Origin: Ziziphus jujuba
Taxonomy: Eukaryota; Streptophyta; Magnoliopsida; Rosales; Rhamnaceae
NCBI RefSeq assembly: GCF_031755915.1
Contig: NC_083379.1
Location: 43,966,001-44,030,000 of the forward strand
Direction: 5' to 3'
DNA length: 64,000 nucleotides
Made by a program: the position numbers and the translations under genes
Notes under the pieces: generated by a model
Databases searched by the model: none
Told to the model about the DNA's origin: nothing
What the model saw: the letters and a program-made list of their open reading frames with translations, nothing else
Part shown: positions 11,671 to 24,089 of the stretch, piece by piece
Position numbering within the stretch: the first letter of the stretch is position 1
Layout: every line of letters starts with the position of its first letter

Positions 11671-12477
11671 ACAATTTGTTGCGGATATGAAAGTCAACTA
11701 AATCACTACTTCTTCTTCTCGTTCTTGTTAATTATTATTTTATTTTGCACTTTAATTTGTAAACCTTAATTTAGTACAATTTTGTCTTAAAACTATTTTT
11801 AATTTATTTATTTTTTTAATGTTGAAGCATATAAATGCAATAAAAAAATGAAATTAAAAAAAAAAAGAGACAATCCTTAAAGGACTCAAAATGTTGCATA
11901 AAGTACATATAAAAAGTAGATGAAAAATAATTTAGAGATCAAGATACATAAAAAAAAAAAAATTAAAACTTAGGGATCCATCAACGTGCCTAAAAAATAT
12001 ATAAATAAATAAAACATTTCAAAGACAAAAAGACGTCTGTGGGCCTGGTTAAATGACTAACATAGCAAATAACTCTTTTTTATTTTTTATTTTTCTCTTA
12101 TTAGCCACTTATATTGTAAATTTTGAATTATAACAATAAAAAAATTCTTCCTTTTTAAGCTTGGCCATCAGTGTTTCATAAAAAATGAATAAATAAATAA
12201 TAGTTGCGTATGTTTTTAAATTATTCTTTTTCAAATCTGTTAAATAAATTGATTTACATTCTTTTTATTTATTAGATTTGGACAAATCACTTGTGTTTTT
12301 ATTTTATTTCGTTTGGGTTGCCATTACCTTCAGTATCAGTTGAGGCCCAGGAAAAAAATACTCTTTTAATTAAAGCGGTCAATGCTTTTCGACAAAATAA
12401 ATAAATAAAATAAAGCATTCAATGAAAAGTGATGGTAAACTGTATGTGCCTCCCATCCCATGTGGGGATCTTAATTT

Positions 12478-12513
<36 letters not shown>

Positions 12514-12567
12514 GAACGTAGTATTTGAAAAATCAAGCGTATGTACTGGACTGGTATATTCCTCAAC

Positions 12568-12598
<31 letters not shown>

Positions 12599-13466
12599 GT
12601 GGAAAGGAATTTTCCTCAACCCTATTAATCACCCTTATCGATTGTCCATTTTTTCCTTTAATGAGATCTCTTGGATACGCAACGCCAATAAGGTTCCTCT
12701 TCAGCCAATGACCAAAATTTTCTTGAAATCAATGGAGGGAGACAAGAGAGGGTCTCTTCTTTAATACTATGTCAACTATTTGCCTGAAAAATCTATCTAC
12801 TATTGACTTGGGATGTTCAATATTTGAAAAATCTATCAAATTAATTGATTCTCGATCAACTAGAGGTCGACCCGATCGAACAACGTGACCAAGTCATCAT
12901 ACCAAAACAAAAAAACCTGACTGGTTCATCGAGATGTAATTAATTCACCCTTCACCCTCTTGGATATATTATCGACCAAATTCATTTCTATGTAATTAAA
13001 TCAATTCATAATTGACTTTAGTTAGCTACATTTATATGAAATTAAGTTGTGTCTCGATATGTTTTCTAATTTTTTATTTCAAATCTGTCCAATATATAAA
13101 TCAATATATATATATATATATTACATTTTGTAATTAATCAATAAATGCATATGTGTTAGTCAATTAATGAGTTAATATATTATATATTAATTGATATTTA
13201 ATTATTGTAATTACTGTATAAAATAATTATTTTTTAAATATTAAAAATGAGAATTCAAATAAATTCAAGATTATTGTCTGAGGAAACTTTCTCCACATAG
13301 ACATATAATTATTATTTAAACAATGCATATTTTGTAATTATCAATGGTAAGTCCCACATTATTAAAATATCAAAAAGACGTGAAAATAAATAATATAATT
13401 GCTTATTATTTATAATTTTAAAGGTGACTAGTTAAGGTCTTTTTCTCTTCTCATATGGCCACTAGT

Positions 13467-13474
13467 TATAAAAG
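13467..13474 (+). promoter_or_regulatory. Probable TATA box of receptor kinase 2
   Basis: TATAAAAG lies 139 bases upstream of the optional first ATG (13606) and 383 bases upstream of the ATG at 13850. A 5' UTR intron with donor at 13633 and acceptor at 13843 would fit transcription starting near 13500. Confidence 0.5.
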
Positions 13475-13689
13475 GCGCTAGGAGTGCACTTGAGAATTCA
13501 CCTCTGATAAGTTCAATTTTCATACTTTCAGGTAATCTTCATATCTTAAAACAGCCACATTAATTTTCTTGCTTTCCTCTCTAATTTCAGTTATACTTAG
13601 GAATTATGAATAAAAGGCTATCTCTTTTGCTGGTAAGAGCTACGTACTGCTTTATTAGCATTCTAATTCGAAACTAGCTAGCTAGCTTC

Positions 13690-13721
<32 letters not shown>

Positions 13722-13849
13722 TGTATATATCGTATACATTATATATATTAAAAAGAAATCTTTAATGCATATATAGATTCTATGAGTACGGTACATATAT
13801 TTAATTAAAAAATCTTCAATATTATAAATCTCCTCCCAATTAGGAAATT

Positions 13850-16800
13850 ATGGTGATGGTGTGGACGTTTAAGTATTTCCTCTTTGCCGCGCTTGTTGGA
13901 ACTGGTGGTTTTGCTCTTTTGGCTGATGCCCAAGATCAAAAAGGTATATATTAACCATCTCTCTCTCTCTCCCGCTATATATATATATATATATTAAATT
14001 GCGTTAGTCTTATAATTTTAGGTATTGATTATACCTACTAATCAAGTTTCACGTATATATATATATATATATGCGCCCAAGATCAAGATGATAGAAGGTA
14101 ATTAAGGATATGTTATGCAAATTTATGTGTATTATGTGTTCATAGTTTTAGCAAAAGATAATAAAAATAAAATAATAGGAACAACAACAACAACAACAAC
14201 AATGATAATGTGTTTCTGATGATGATCATCAGGATTCATCAGCCTAGATTGCGGCTTACCACAAAGCAATACCCAATATATTGAGAAGGATACAGGGTTG
14301 ATATTTGTGTCGGATGCACCCTTCATAGACACTGGTGAAAGTAAATTCATATCACCAAAGAATAAACAAGATTATCTACGAAGGATGGAGTCTCTGAGAA
14401 GCTTTCCGGACGGAATCAGGAACTGTTACCGAATAAACGTCACAAGTGGCACTAAATATTTGATCAAAGCATCATTCTTGTACGGAGACTATGATGGCGA
14501 AGATATACTACCAGAATTCGATGTCCATATTGGAGCAAATTTGTGGGATACAGTGAGTGTCACAAAGGCAAGTGAAAGTGAAGAGATGGAGATCATACAC
14601 GTCCCTCCCCAAAACCACATCCATGTTTGTCTTGTGAGAACGGGTTCTTCTACTCCGTTTATTTCATCATTAGTGTTCAGGCCTTTGAATAATCAATCCT
14701 ATAAGACTGACGAAGGATCCCTGGTGGGGCTGGCACTATCCTACAGGGTTGACACTGGTTTTACTACATCTGATCCAGGATACGTCGGATACAGGTACTT
14801 ACAATTTATTATGTACGTTGAATGTTTTCAATTAATTAATTACCTTCACTTCAAATTAATTTATATATATATATATATGTATATATTTTTTACTAGGGAA
14901 CGTTAGATAGCTTATGTTGTTTAACTATCATCTAATCTCATGAAAAATTTTCAATACTCCGTCTTACATACATTTACTTAGGATCCACATATGTGTCCCA
15001 CATGCATGTGAGAGGAAGTATCTGAATTTTTTTTCTTGATTTAATCGATGCGCTAGTTGGACAACATAAAAGAGCCACTTGACATTGCCCAGAATAAAAC
15101 CACTATATATATATATATATATATATATATCTAATAGCTAGATTTAAATAGGATATTTAATATGAGAACTAATGAGTTTTTTTTTTTCTTTTTCTTCTTC
15201 AATTTTTGAATAATATTAATAGTTGAGATTTAAAGTTACATTTATTAATAACTAATTTCAAAATAATTTATTTTTGCTAAATATAGTTTTAGTATGTCAT
15301 TAAATTTATATTCGATTATTTTTTAAATTTTAAATTCTAAATCTTATGTGATGTAATAATTATCAAGGTTAGATTTTTGTTTAACAAAATGGAGAAATTT
15401 TTTTTTTAATTTTTTTTTTATAAAATGTAAAATAGATTTTATTTGAGGTTGACTAATATATAAAAATATATATAAACATTTATACGCTGTTTATTTAGGT
15501 ATCCTCAGGATGTTTATGATCGTTATTGGCCTTCCGACGACCCTAATAGTGATTGGACAAGTTTAACTACCTCGCACACCATTGAAAGTAACAATTCATA
15601 CAAACCACCTTCTGATGTAATGAGTACTGCTGCTACACCCAAATATCCACTAGATTCCTTGGATTTTGACCTGTTAACTTTTGATGATGGTAATGACACT
15701 TCCGAATATTATATCTACATGCACTTTGCTGAACTTGAACTGCTCAAAGCCCACCAGCGTAGAATATTCAACATTTCATATAATGAAGAGTACTGGGCTG
15801 GACCTTATGCTCCTCGTTACTTAGAAACAGAAACCTTTTACGGCACTAGCGGATTGATGGGAGGACATCATCGTTTTTCCATTTACGCGGTTGACAATTC
15901 AACCCATCCACCCATCCTTAATGCTTACGAAGTTTATATTGTAAAACGCTTCTTACAATCCGAAGCCAACCAAAACGACAGTAAGTACAACTTTTTTTTT
16001 TTTTTTTTCAAAGTACAACCTTAATATTATTTACTAAACTTCAACCCATTTGTTGAATATATACTTTGAATACCAAATATAATGTGATAGAATGTTGGAT
16101 TATGTTGGGTTTATCTAAATGTTTTTGTGTGTGTCTTTGTGAAAGATATTATGTAAGCTCGCATATCGATTTATATAAGATAAATTTCTGTATGCATCTA
16201 TAATTAGTTGATGCTGTAACAATACTAAAATCAACTTACGGGATAAAGAGAAACTGGCAAGGAGATCCATGTACCCGTGAATACTTGTGGGAAGGTCTAA
16301 ATTGTAGTTACGATGGTAATTATGATGCCCCAAGAATCATATCATTGTAAGTATACATATGTTTCAAATAATTAAATTTTAATTTCTTTCCCTTCTTTTC
16401 CTCCGCAATTTTTTTCTTAGAATTAAATGCACTTTGTTACCTTTTTATTTGAGCAAAGTTCATTTTCGGGTTTCTACAGTTTTCTAAATTTTTATTTTTA
16501 TTTTTTACATTTGATATCTTTTAAATTTTAAAAAAATTAGATTTTGATGACAAACCGTTAACAGAAACCATTAAGTTCGTCTGTTTTTTTAACACTAAAG
16601 CTAATTTTTTTTCTTTTTTAGCTTAACAGTTTCCGTTGTATTTAATATTTCTCACCAAAATGCAGCTTTCTGAGAGTTAAAAAGGATATTAAATGCAATA
16701 TATATATATATATATATGCACAAACTCCTAAGTGAACTTTGCTCGTATTAGAGGGTAGAAAAGTGCATTTAACTTTCTTTTTACTTTAGCCAAGTACTTA

Positions 16801-19144
16801 CAGAAGATGCAATCAGGAATTTGTCCTCAAGTGGATTAACCGCCGAGATTCCTCCTTCTATATCCGAACTCACCATGATTCAAAATTTGTAAGTATATCA
16901 GCTATATGACATAGTGCTTGGAACCAAATCGGATGGCCATCATTTTAATTTATTCCTTTTTCATATACCAATCAAAATGCTTAATTATTTCAGGGATCTA
17001 TCAAATAATAACTTTACAGGATTAGTGCCGGAATTCCTCTCCAAATTGCCTAACTTAAGGGTCTTGTAAGTAATTATTAATGTGGATTCTAGTGGATGAC
17101 ATTGTGCATCCATCCTAATTAATTAGTTATATTAATTTATTAACTTGGTGATATACATACAAGCATATATATATATATATATATAAATATAGTCTTTCTA
17201 CTATGCAAATATCTAAATTTTAACAAAACACTGATATAGTATCTATTATTTTATGGGATTACATGTAAGCTGAATTAATGATTACATACAATCCCATTAT
17301 AGATATACCTATATGCATTTTAAGAAACTACAGATATCAGCATAGTAGAATTTTTGTATATATATATATATATGTATGTATACACAAACATATGCAGAAA
17401 CTTGGAGAAGAACAATCTCAAAGGTCCAGTTCCAGTTGCCCTCGTGGCAAAGTGGAAGCAGGGTATACTCTCCTTAAGGTTGGTATCGTGTATGTGCAAT
17501 TAACTACCAATAATTTCTTTTTTTTCATTTTGTTTTTCCGTTTCAATTTCTTTCTTACCATATGCCTCCTAAAATTATAAATTTTTTTTCCATAGAAATT
17601 ATCTATATAGATTTGTAAGAGTTACATAATGTATCACAATCAATAACATATTTTTCTATTACTTATTATTCTAAATCTTGGTTTTTCACTATGAAAATTT
17701 TTTTGGTTACTATATCTATTGATGCAGTGTGTGCGGAAATCAAGATTTGATTGTACCAGTCCCTTGCAATTCAACGACGAAGGAAAAGAAAAAAGAAAAT
17801 TCAAATCTAGTAGTAATTCCAGTAGCAGCATCAGTTGGTATTTTCGTTCTCTTATTAACAGTTGCAGCAGTTTGTTGGGGCCACAGAAGGAAAAAACAAA
17901 ACAGTAAGACTATCCGTATAGATATGGTCCCCTTTATATGTATGCAGTCCGGTATGGATGTCTACAACATATATTACTTGTGAATTTAATATTTTTCAGC
18001 CTTTAAAACAATATTTTAAGAATATATATATATATGTATATCTGCTGGAACTTCTTATTTTATTGTGAGCATATATGAAATATGAATTGGAGCTAAAATT
18101 GAATTTCATGCATCCACTATTATGTTTAAAGGGGTAAAAATATTAATTAAAACTATGACCATGACAACAATACTGAGAGGAATTTAACTATAACTGGGTC
18201 AGATACCAAAAAAACAAGAGTATTGACCACAACAAAAGTAGTGGCTAAAAGTTTGTATTTTATAATTAAACGTTTTTAACAATTGAAAAACGTCATTACT
18301 AGGTTGTGGCCAAAAATCCCTTGGCCAAAATTTTTATACACAATATGATATCGATAAAAGTTTTTAGCCACATTCTTAGTAAAAACAATCCTTGTACTCA
18401 AACAAATTAATGTTGCTAAAAGCTTTTTGTTCTTGCCAAAGGTGCTTTACCTACAATAATTCATAGTAGCTAAAAGTCCCATGGTTAATGCACAATTTAT
18501 TACTATTATTATTATTTTCTTTTATTTATTTTTATTTTACTATTATTATTATTATTTTTTGTAGTGATTGCAAAATACACAGATCAGAAAGGGCCATTGG
18601 CGTCAAGCAAACAAGAATTCACATACTCAGAGATACTAAGAATAACCAACTATTTTGAGAGGGTTATTGGCAAAGGAGGATTTGGAGCAGTTTACCACGG
18701 CTACATAGGTCACACTCAAGTAGCTGTAAAAATGCTTTCCCCCTCAGCCCTGCAAGTACATCAACAATTTCTTGCTGAGGTTCCTAATTAATTAATTCTT
18801 AAAAATAATATGTACCTGTGTTTAAAAAAACAATACGTGCATGAAGTCCATTACACAAATATAGTCATATACATAGTAATCAAAGTGAATTTTTTTATTT
18901 TTTATTTTGGTAAAATCCAGGTAAATCTTCTTATAGGAGTTCATCATAAAAACTTAACAAAATTGATTGGACATTGCAACGATGGAACAAACACAGGGCT
19001 CATCTATGAGTACATGGCTAATGGAAACTTGAAAGCGCATATTTCTGGTTAGCTACCTGACCTATAATTTGGTTCTTTGGTTATAATTTGTAACGATCTC
19101 CAATAACCAAGACTAATAAGGGAAACAATAATTAACTAAACAGA

Positions 19145-19189
<45 letters not shown>

Positions 19190-20067
19190 CATGTGGACAC
19201 AGATCAGAGTCCATATATCTTGAAGTGGGAAGTTAGACTTCAAATAGCACTGGACGCAGCACAAGGTAAGCAGCATAACGAAAATTTCCCGATTCTTCTA
19301 TATATGTTATATAGCATGCCTTTTCTAATTTTCAAATTGTGGTGTTTAGGTCTGGAGTATCTGCATTACGGTTGTAAGCCTCCAATAATCCACAGAGACG
19401 TGAAATTAACAAATATCTTGTTAAATGAAAATCTTCGAGCCAAGATATCCGATTTTGGTCTATACAAAATATTTTCAACTGATAGTATTACCATATCTCG
19501 TATATCAACAGTAGTTGCTGGTACTCCAGGGTACCTTGACCCTGAGTAAGTATATTTAATGTATGCATATTTCCCTGCTTTTGGAGAAATTTGCTAAATG
19601 AAGGAATTGATTTTCTTTGTCAAAAAGGTATGATTTTATTTGCATGCATTATGTGATTTTTGCAGGTACACCAAATCAAACAGATTGAATGAGAAGAGTG
19701 ATGTTTATAGATTTGGGGTTGTACTGTTGGAGATTATCACAGGTCGATCTGCCATTGACAAATTGCACAACAATATTCATGTTAGTGACTGGGTAACTTC
19801 CACACTTGAAAATGGGACCTTAATAGTATCGTTGATCCAAGGTTAGATGGAATTTTTGAAATCAACTCGGCCTGGAAAGCTGTTGAATTAGCAATCAATT
19901 GTGTGTCTCCTAAGCCAAGCCATCGGCCAACCATGAGTCAAGTAGTGAGTGAACTAAAGGAGTGTTTGGATAAAGGACATGCTTGGACAAAGGGAAGCCG
20001 AGATATTGAATTGAATGAAACGAGGCCTCTGTATTCGATCACTGAGTCGAGTCCCTCAGCTAGGTAG
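13850..20067 (+). CDS. Malectin-like LRR receptor-like kinase 2, frameshifted in the kinase domain
   Basis: Exons: 13850-13943, 14233-14794, 15499-15980, 16208-16346, 16817-16888, 16994-17065, 17398-17478, 17728-17903, 18565-18779, 18921-19047, 19203-19265, 19350-19545, and last exon from 19666. The start at 13850 gives a good signal peptide and has an in-frame TAG just before it. An upstream 9-codon exon (13606-13632) could extend the protein. Layout matches receptor kinase 1: malectin-like ectodomain, WQGDPC motif, LRR exons of 72/72/81 bases, transmembrane helix (about 528-551), kinase with GKGGFG (595-600), Lys 615, HRD (709-711) and DFG (729-731). In the last exon one base is missing near 19814-19816. 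Translation then stops at TAG 19844-19846 (819 residues), while the normal C-terminal sequence continues in the next frame to TAG 20065-20067 (about 893 residues expected). The truncated form lacks kinase subdomains X-XI and is probably inactive as a kinase, unless the missing base is an assembly error. Confidence 0.85.
18199..18566. mobile_element. Degenerate CACTA-like element inside intron of receptor kinase 2
   Basis: The right end TTTTTTGTAGTG (18555-18566) is the reverse complement of a CACTA terminus. Toward the left, near 18203, ACCAAAAAAACAAGAGTATT resembles a damaged opposite end. Between them are several GTGGC(T/C)AAAA and TTAGCCAC motifs, typical of subterminal repeats. The left boundary is uncertain and no TSD could be confirmed. 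Confidence 0.4.
19149..19189 (+). repeat. 41-base T homopolymer before a splice acceptor
   Basis: An uninterrupted run of 41 T ends 11 bases before the acceptor AG at 19201-19202 of receptor kinase 2. It acts in effect as an extreme polypyrimidine tract. Its length is likely to vary between individuals, and it is prone to sequencing error. Confidence 0.9.
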
Positions 20068-21192
20068 GATTTTGTGTGTTTGTTTTCTAAGAAAATGCCT
20101 TTTGTAGCAGTTAAATGAATTAAGCAGGAACCACAGGGTAAAATGATCCTCTGGACATGATATGTATATAAAATTATAAACGGTCATGATGCATAATTTC
20201 TTTTTCTCATACTGATTACTTTCCTATGTATGTCATTATGTATGGATATGAATGATAGTTCAAAGTCAACGCCTCATCTTTAGTTTGGAACACAGAAACT
20301 AATAAATGCATTACGAACCAAATTAACATCGAAATAGCATATGCAAATGAGCATTCGTACGTCCATCCAAATATTAAAAAGTTTAGAAAGTTGTGGCCTG
20401 TATTTGGAGGGAGCTTGTATTTGTATGACCTCGCTAGTACAAGCTGTTCTGGAAAATCAGAACCAAGTTGCTACTTTATCTGGTAGAGGACAGAGCCACA
20501 CCTGCCTCATAACAAATGACAATTTCTAGCAATAACATTAACCGTACCCAAAGAAAACCCTTCTGATGCGTAAACACCATCATTCCTCTGATTTGACTTA
20601 TCTGGGATTCTCAGTTAGAAAACCAACTCTGCCCCGGTATTGTCTACTTTCCCAAGTTTTTTCAAAAAGGGAAAATACACAGGCTCTATATTAATACTCC
20701 TCCCTCGCTAGTTATCATTTCAGAAAAACATTGCACAGAGAAAATAAATAAATAAATAAATAATTCTTCATATGTTTTCTACTGTTCTGTCAGAATGTCC
20801 CCACTAGCATCTCGATTCTCCAGTGTATAGTAGCTTTTTTTTCTTTCTTTTTTTCTCTTCTTCTTTTCGTTTATTATTCTTTATTTAAATATTTAATATA
20901 ATAACTATTGTTTTCTTAATATATCATACAAACCATCAAATAGTTGAGTTTTTTGGTATACCTATTTGTTTATCCGTTGTTTGGATACTAATTGATATAT
21001 AAATGAATCAATTAATAGTTAACAAATTAATAAAGCTAACCTACATTTACTGAATTTGGTATTTAAATTTGTCAATTCCGTGTGCATCGTTTTTTCCCCA
21101 CATAGCACTAATGTAGTGGCTCACATGTTGTCACGTTTTAGCTTAATTAACCACTAATGATTAGTGTGTTTGGCTGGAAGATGGCCCTGCAT
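20068..21192. other. Intergenic downstream of receptor kinase 2
   Basis: AT-rich. An AAAT repeat is at about 20744-20762. No domain-bearing open frame was seen; the short frame at 20341-20529 has nothing recognisable. Confidence 0.45.
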
Positions 21193-21473
21193 GCGTGGCT
21201 AACTTGATCTAGACTAAGTTGTTGTATTGTATCTATTTTACATTCTCACATATATACCTTATTCATTTTTGGCATTTGGCAGCCAAACATGCCAAATGAG
21301 ATACGAAAATAGAAAATCTTTTAATTCTGTACCTGTAAAACTAAATGTTTCACTAATGCAGGTACTAAAGTTACCAAAGGTCGACTGAGAAAAGCGATGT
21401 GTATAGTTTTGGTATAGTGGTATTGCAACTAATCACAGGCCAACATGAAGTTATAAAAAGCCATGACAACATT
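21193..21473 (+). pseudogene. Truncated genomic copy of receptor kinase 1 (end of exon 12, intron, start of exon 13)
   Basis: The sequence from about 21193 follows receptor kinase 1 from about 10189 through the last intron into the last exon, to about 10466. The intron is retained, so this is a DNA-level duplication and not a retrocopy. Exon-like part begins after GCAG at 21361 and immediately reads TAC TAA, so it starts with a stop codon; further on it keeps [24 protein letters not shown] coding. It ends abruptly at the Copia A LTR (21474). Unlike receptor kinase 2 it is very close in sequence to kinase 1, so the duplication is younger than the kinase 1/2 split. Confidence 0.85.
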
Positions 21474-21755
21474 TGTTAGATTTTTAGAACAAAAAAACAC
21501 AGCAAAAACAAAAGACAAAGAAGCTTAAACAGGTGTGGTCTCAACACCCTTGTTCATTATGGACATAACATATAACCACAAGTTTTCAGAAATAGTAAAT
21601 CACCTAATTTTCACCTACTAGTGACTCATATTGCCAAAAGGCAAGCCATACTTTGGCTATCTAATACAACAGTGTTTTTATCAAAAACTGAAAGCACAGT
21701 AACTAATCATTACAAAGCAACTTATGACAGCAACAAAAGTGACATTACACTAACA
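21474..21755 (-). repeat. 3' LTR of Copia A (282 bp)
   Basis: Bounded by TGTTAG at 21474 and CTAACA at 21755, the short inverted ends of an LTR. A purine-rich tract (CCAAGGAGGAG on the minus strand) adjoins it, and the polyprotein stop overlaps its edge. The element is on the minus strand, so this is the 3' LTR. The 5' LTR is outside the window. Confidence 0.8.
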
Positions 21756-23352
21756 CTCCTCCTTGGCACTTTTGCTGGAAACACTAAGATCATTTCTTAA
21801 TGTTTCAAACCTGTTTCTTGGCAAAGCTTTCGTCAAAATATCAACAAGTTGGACCTCAGAACTGCAATGAACCAGCTTCACTTCACCATTTCTTTCAGCT
21901 TCTCTCACAGCATGATATTTGACTAGAATATGCTTTGTTCTTCTATGTTGACCTGGATTTTCAGCAATGGAAATTGCAGACTTGTTATCACAGTATATTG
22001 TGGTAGCTTCTTCTTGCCTCTCATTTAAATCAACAAACAACTTTCTTAGCCATAAAGCTTGATTTGAAGCAGCTGCAGCAACAATATATTCAACTTCAGC
22101 TGTGGATTGAGCAACTGAACCCTGTTTTTGTGAGCTCCATGAAAAAGGACCTGAACCAAGAGAAAATAAGTACCCTGAAGTATTTTTTAATCTTCCATAC
22201 TTCCAGCCCAATCACTATCAACATAGCCCATCAACTTGCCTTTTTCTTGCTTCAAAAACAAAACACCATAGTCTATGGTGCCTCTAATGTACCTTAGCAC
22301 TCTTTTAGCTGCAGAATAATGCATATGTGATGGAGCATGCATAAATCTGGAAAGCAGACTCACAAAAAACATAATGTCAGGTCTAGAAGCACATAAATAC
22401 AGTAAACTTCCAATAAGGCTTCTATAGGTTGAAACTTCAATCTTGGCAGCACCATCTTCAAGTTCAAATTTTTGATTGTAAACCATTGGAGTGTCAACTA
22501 GATTACACTTCTCCATGTCAAACTTTTTGAGTAGTTCTATAGCATACTTCTTTTGGGATAAGAAAATGCCATGACTAAATTGATATATCTCCATACAAAG
22601 AAAGTAGTTCATCACGCCTAAATCTGACATTTCAAACACCTTTTGCATCTTAGATTTAAACTCCAACACACTTTGTGAATCTCCTCCTGTAACAAACATG
22701 TCATCAACATATAGAGAAACAATCAATTTTTCATCATTTGAACCTGACTTCACGTACAAAGTAGGCTCATTCTCACTCCTTTTAAATCCTTTTCCAACAA
22801 GCTGTGAGTCAATTCTACTATACCAAGCTTTGGGAGCTTGTTTCAAGCCATAAAGAGCCTTATGCAATTTATAAACCTTGTCTTCCTTTCCTTGAACAAC
22901 AAAGCCTTCAAGTTGTTCAACATATACTTCTTCCTGTAGGTAACCATTTAGAAATGCAAATATCACATCTAAATGGCAAACTTTCCAGCCCTTTTGAGCG
23001 GCAAGTGCTAGTAGAAATCTGATTGTTTCATGTCTCGCAACTGGTGCAAACGTATCTCCATAATCAATACCAGGTTGCTGTACATAACCTTTAACTACAA
23101 TCTTGCTTTATGCTTATCTATTGTACCATCAGCATTGACCTTGGTCCTAAAGACCCATTTCACTCCAATGGCATTTTTGCCTTAGGGTTTGTTCACCAAT
23201 TCCCAAGTTTTGTTTTTGCTTATCATATTGATTTCCGTTTTCATAGCCTCTCTCCATGTCTCGAACTGATTTGCGTTATTGAAAGTAATTGGATCACACA
23301 ATGCTAGGTTGCATCTTTCATATTCATCAGTCAAGGGTCTTGTACCTCGAAC

Positions 23353-23541
23353 ATCGGACAGAGATCTTATAGCTCAGATATCGGACAGGGATCTTCTATC
23401 TCGGACATCGGACAGGGGTCTTATAACTCGGACATCGGACATGGATCTTGTATCTGGGACATCGGACAGGGATCTTGTAGCTTGGAAATTGGACATGGAT
23501 CTTATATCTTGGATATCAAATAGGTGTTTTGCATCTCGGAC
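23353..23541. repeat. 27-bp minisatellite in Copia A (about 7 units)
   Basis: Seven consecutive imperfect units of ATCGGACAGGGATCTTGTAT plus CTCGGAC, each exactly 27 bases. On the minus strand they read as a nine-residue unit of type SDVRxxRPL in phase with the Copia polyprotein, with a stop in one unit. Confidence 0.85.
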
Positions 23542-23554
23542 ACGTCTCTCGGAT

Positions 23555-23710
23555 GCATCAGTGAAGGGTCTTGTACCTCAGATGCTTATCTTGGATGCAT
23601 CAATCAGAGGTCTTGTACCTTGGATGCTTATCTCGGATGCATCAGTCAGAGGTCTTGTACCTTGGATGCTTTTCTCATATACATCAGTCAAGGATCTTGT
23701 ACCTCTGATT
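23555..23710. repeat. 42-bp minisatellite in Copia A (about 3.7 units)
   Basis: Units start at 23555, 23597, 23639 and 23681, with GCATCAGTCAGAGGTCTTGT as the core. The core matches the single GTRPLTDE-coding stretch of the same polyprotein at about 23316-23348, the likely source of the expansion. Confidence 0.85.
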
Positions 23711-24089
23711 CCAATAGCATCTTCATCATTTGAATCATTCTCCTCCTGAATCTCGTTATGTTCTTGGGTAAAATTCTTTTATGAGGCTTAAACTTCATTC
23801 TTTTTCCAATTCCAAACAGTAGCTTCATCAACTTTAACATTCCTACTAACAATGAGCTTGTTAGTTTTCAAATGATATACTCTGTACCCTTTTGTGTTGC
23901 TGCTGTAACCAACAAAAATTCCCATATCAGCTTTTTGATCCAACTTGTCTCTCTTAATTTCAGGAACATGTGAATAACAAGTACTTCCAAATATCTTCAA
24001 ATGCTCCACAGTAGGCTTGACCCCATACCACACCTCATATGGAGTTTTAAACTCCAATGCTTTAGTTCACCACAAAAAAATGGGAATTA

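Larger units (their letters stand above)
10777..13466. other. Intergenic between the two receptor kinases
   Basis: 2.7 kb of AT-rich DNA. It holds a direct repeat of about 29 bases (11131-11159 and 11642-11670) with TTGAC/GTCAA cores, an AAT microsatellite (about 11574-11603), a 28-base T run (12571-12598) and an AT run at about 13105-13122. No open frame with a recognisable domain was found. Confidence 0.45.
21756..24067 (-). mobile_element. Copia A internal region, segment 1: RNase H, reverse transcriptase, integrase C-terminus
   Basis: Minus-strand Ty1/copia pol. From high to low coordinates: integrase C-terminal part ([20 protein letters not shown] near 24057-23788), a repeat-expanded linker (23353-23710), reverse transcriptase (22966-22187; KALYGLKQAPKAWY and the catalytic YVDD in LYVDDMFVTGG), and RNase H (22211-21750; STAEVEY, CDNKSAISIAENPGQHRRTK). 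The reading frame is broken by a one-base loss near 22187-22211 and by further shifts between 22967 and 23350, so it is dead. It resumes at 57358 beyond the CACTA insertion. Family knowledge: such polyproteins carry out reverse transcription and integration of the element itself. Confidence 0.88.

Noticed and set aside
13606..13632. Upstream 9-codon exon as the start of receptor kinase 2
   Set aside because: Its splice sites are good, but the downstream ATG at 13850 alone gives a proper signal peptide and matches kinase 1. It is noted as an alternative start only.
23330..23710. Regularly spaced repeats considered as a CRISPR-like array
   Set aside because: Units are contiguous with no unique spacers, and the DNA is a plant retrotransposon; it is a minisatellite.
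22064..23749. Plus-strand open frames across Copia A segment 1, including a 156-codon frame over the minisatellites
   Set aside because: They are antisense to the Copia polyprotein; the longest reflects repeat units whose lengths are multiples of three.
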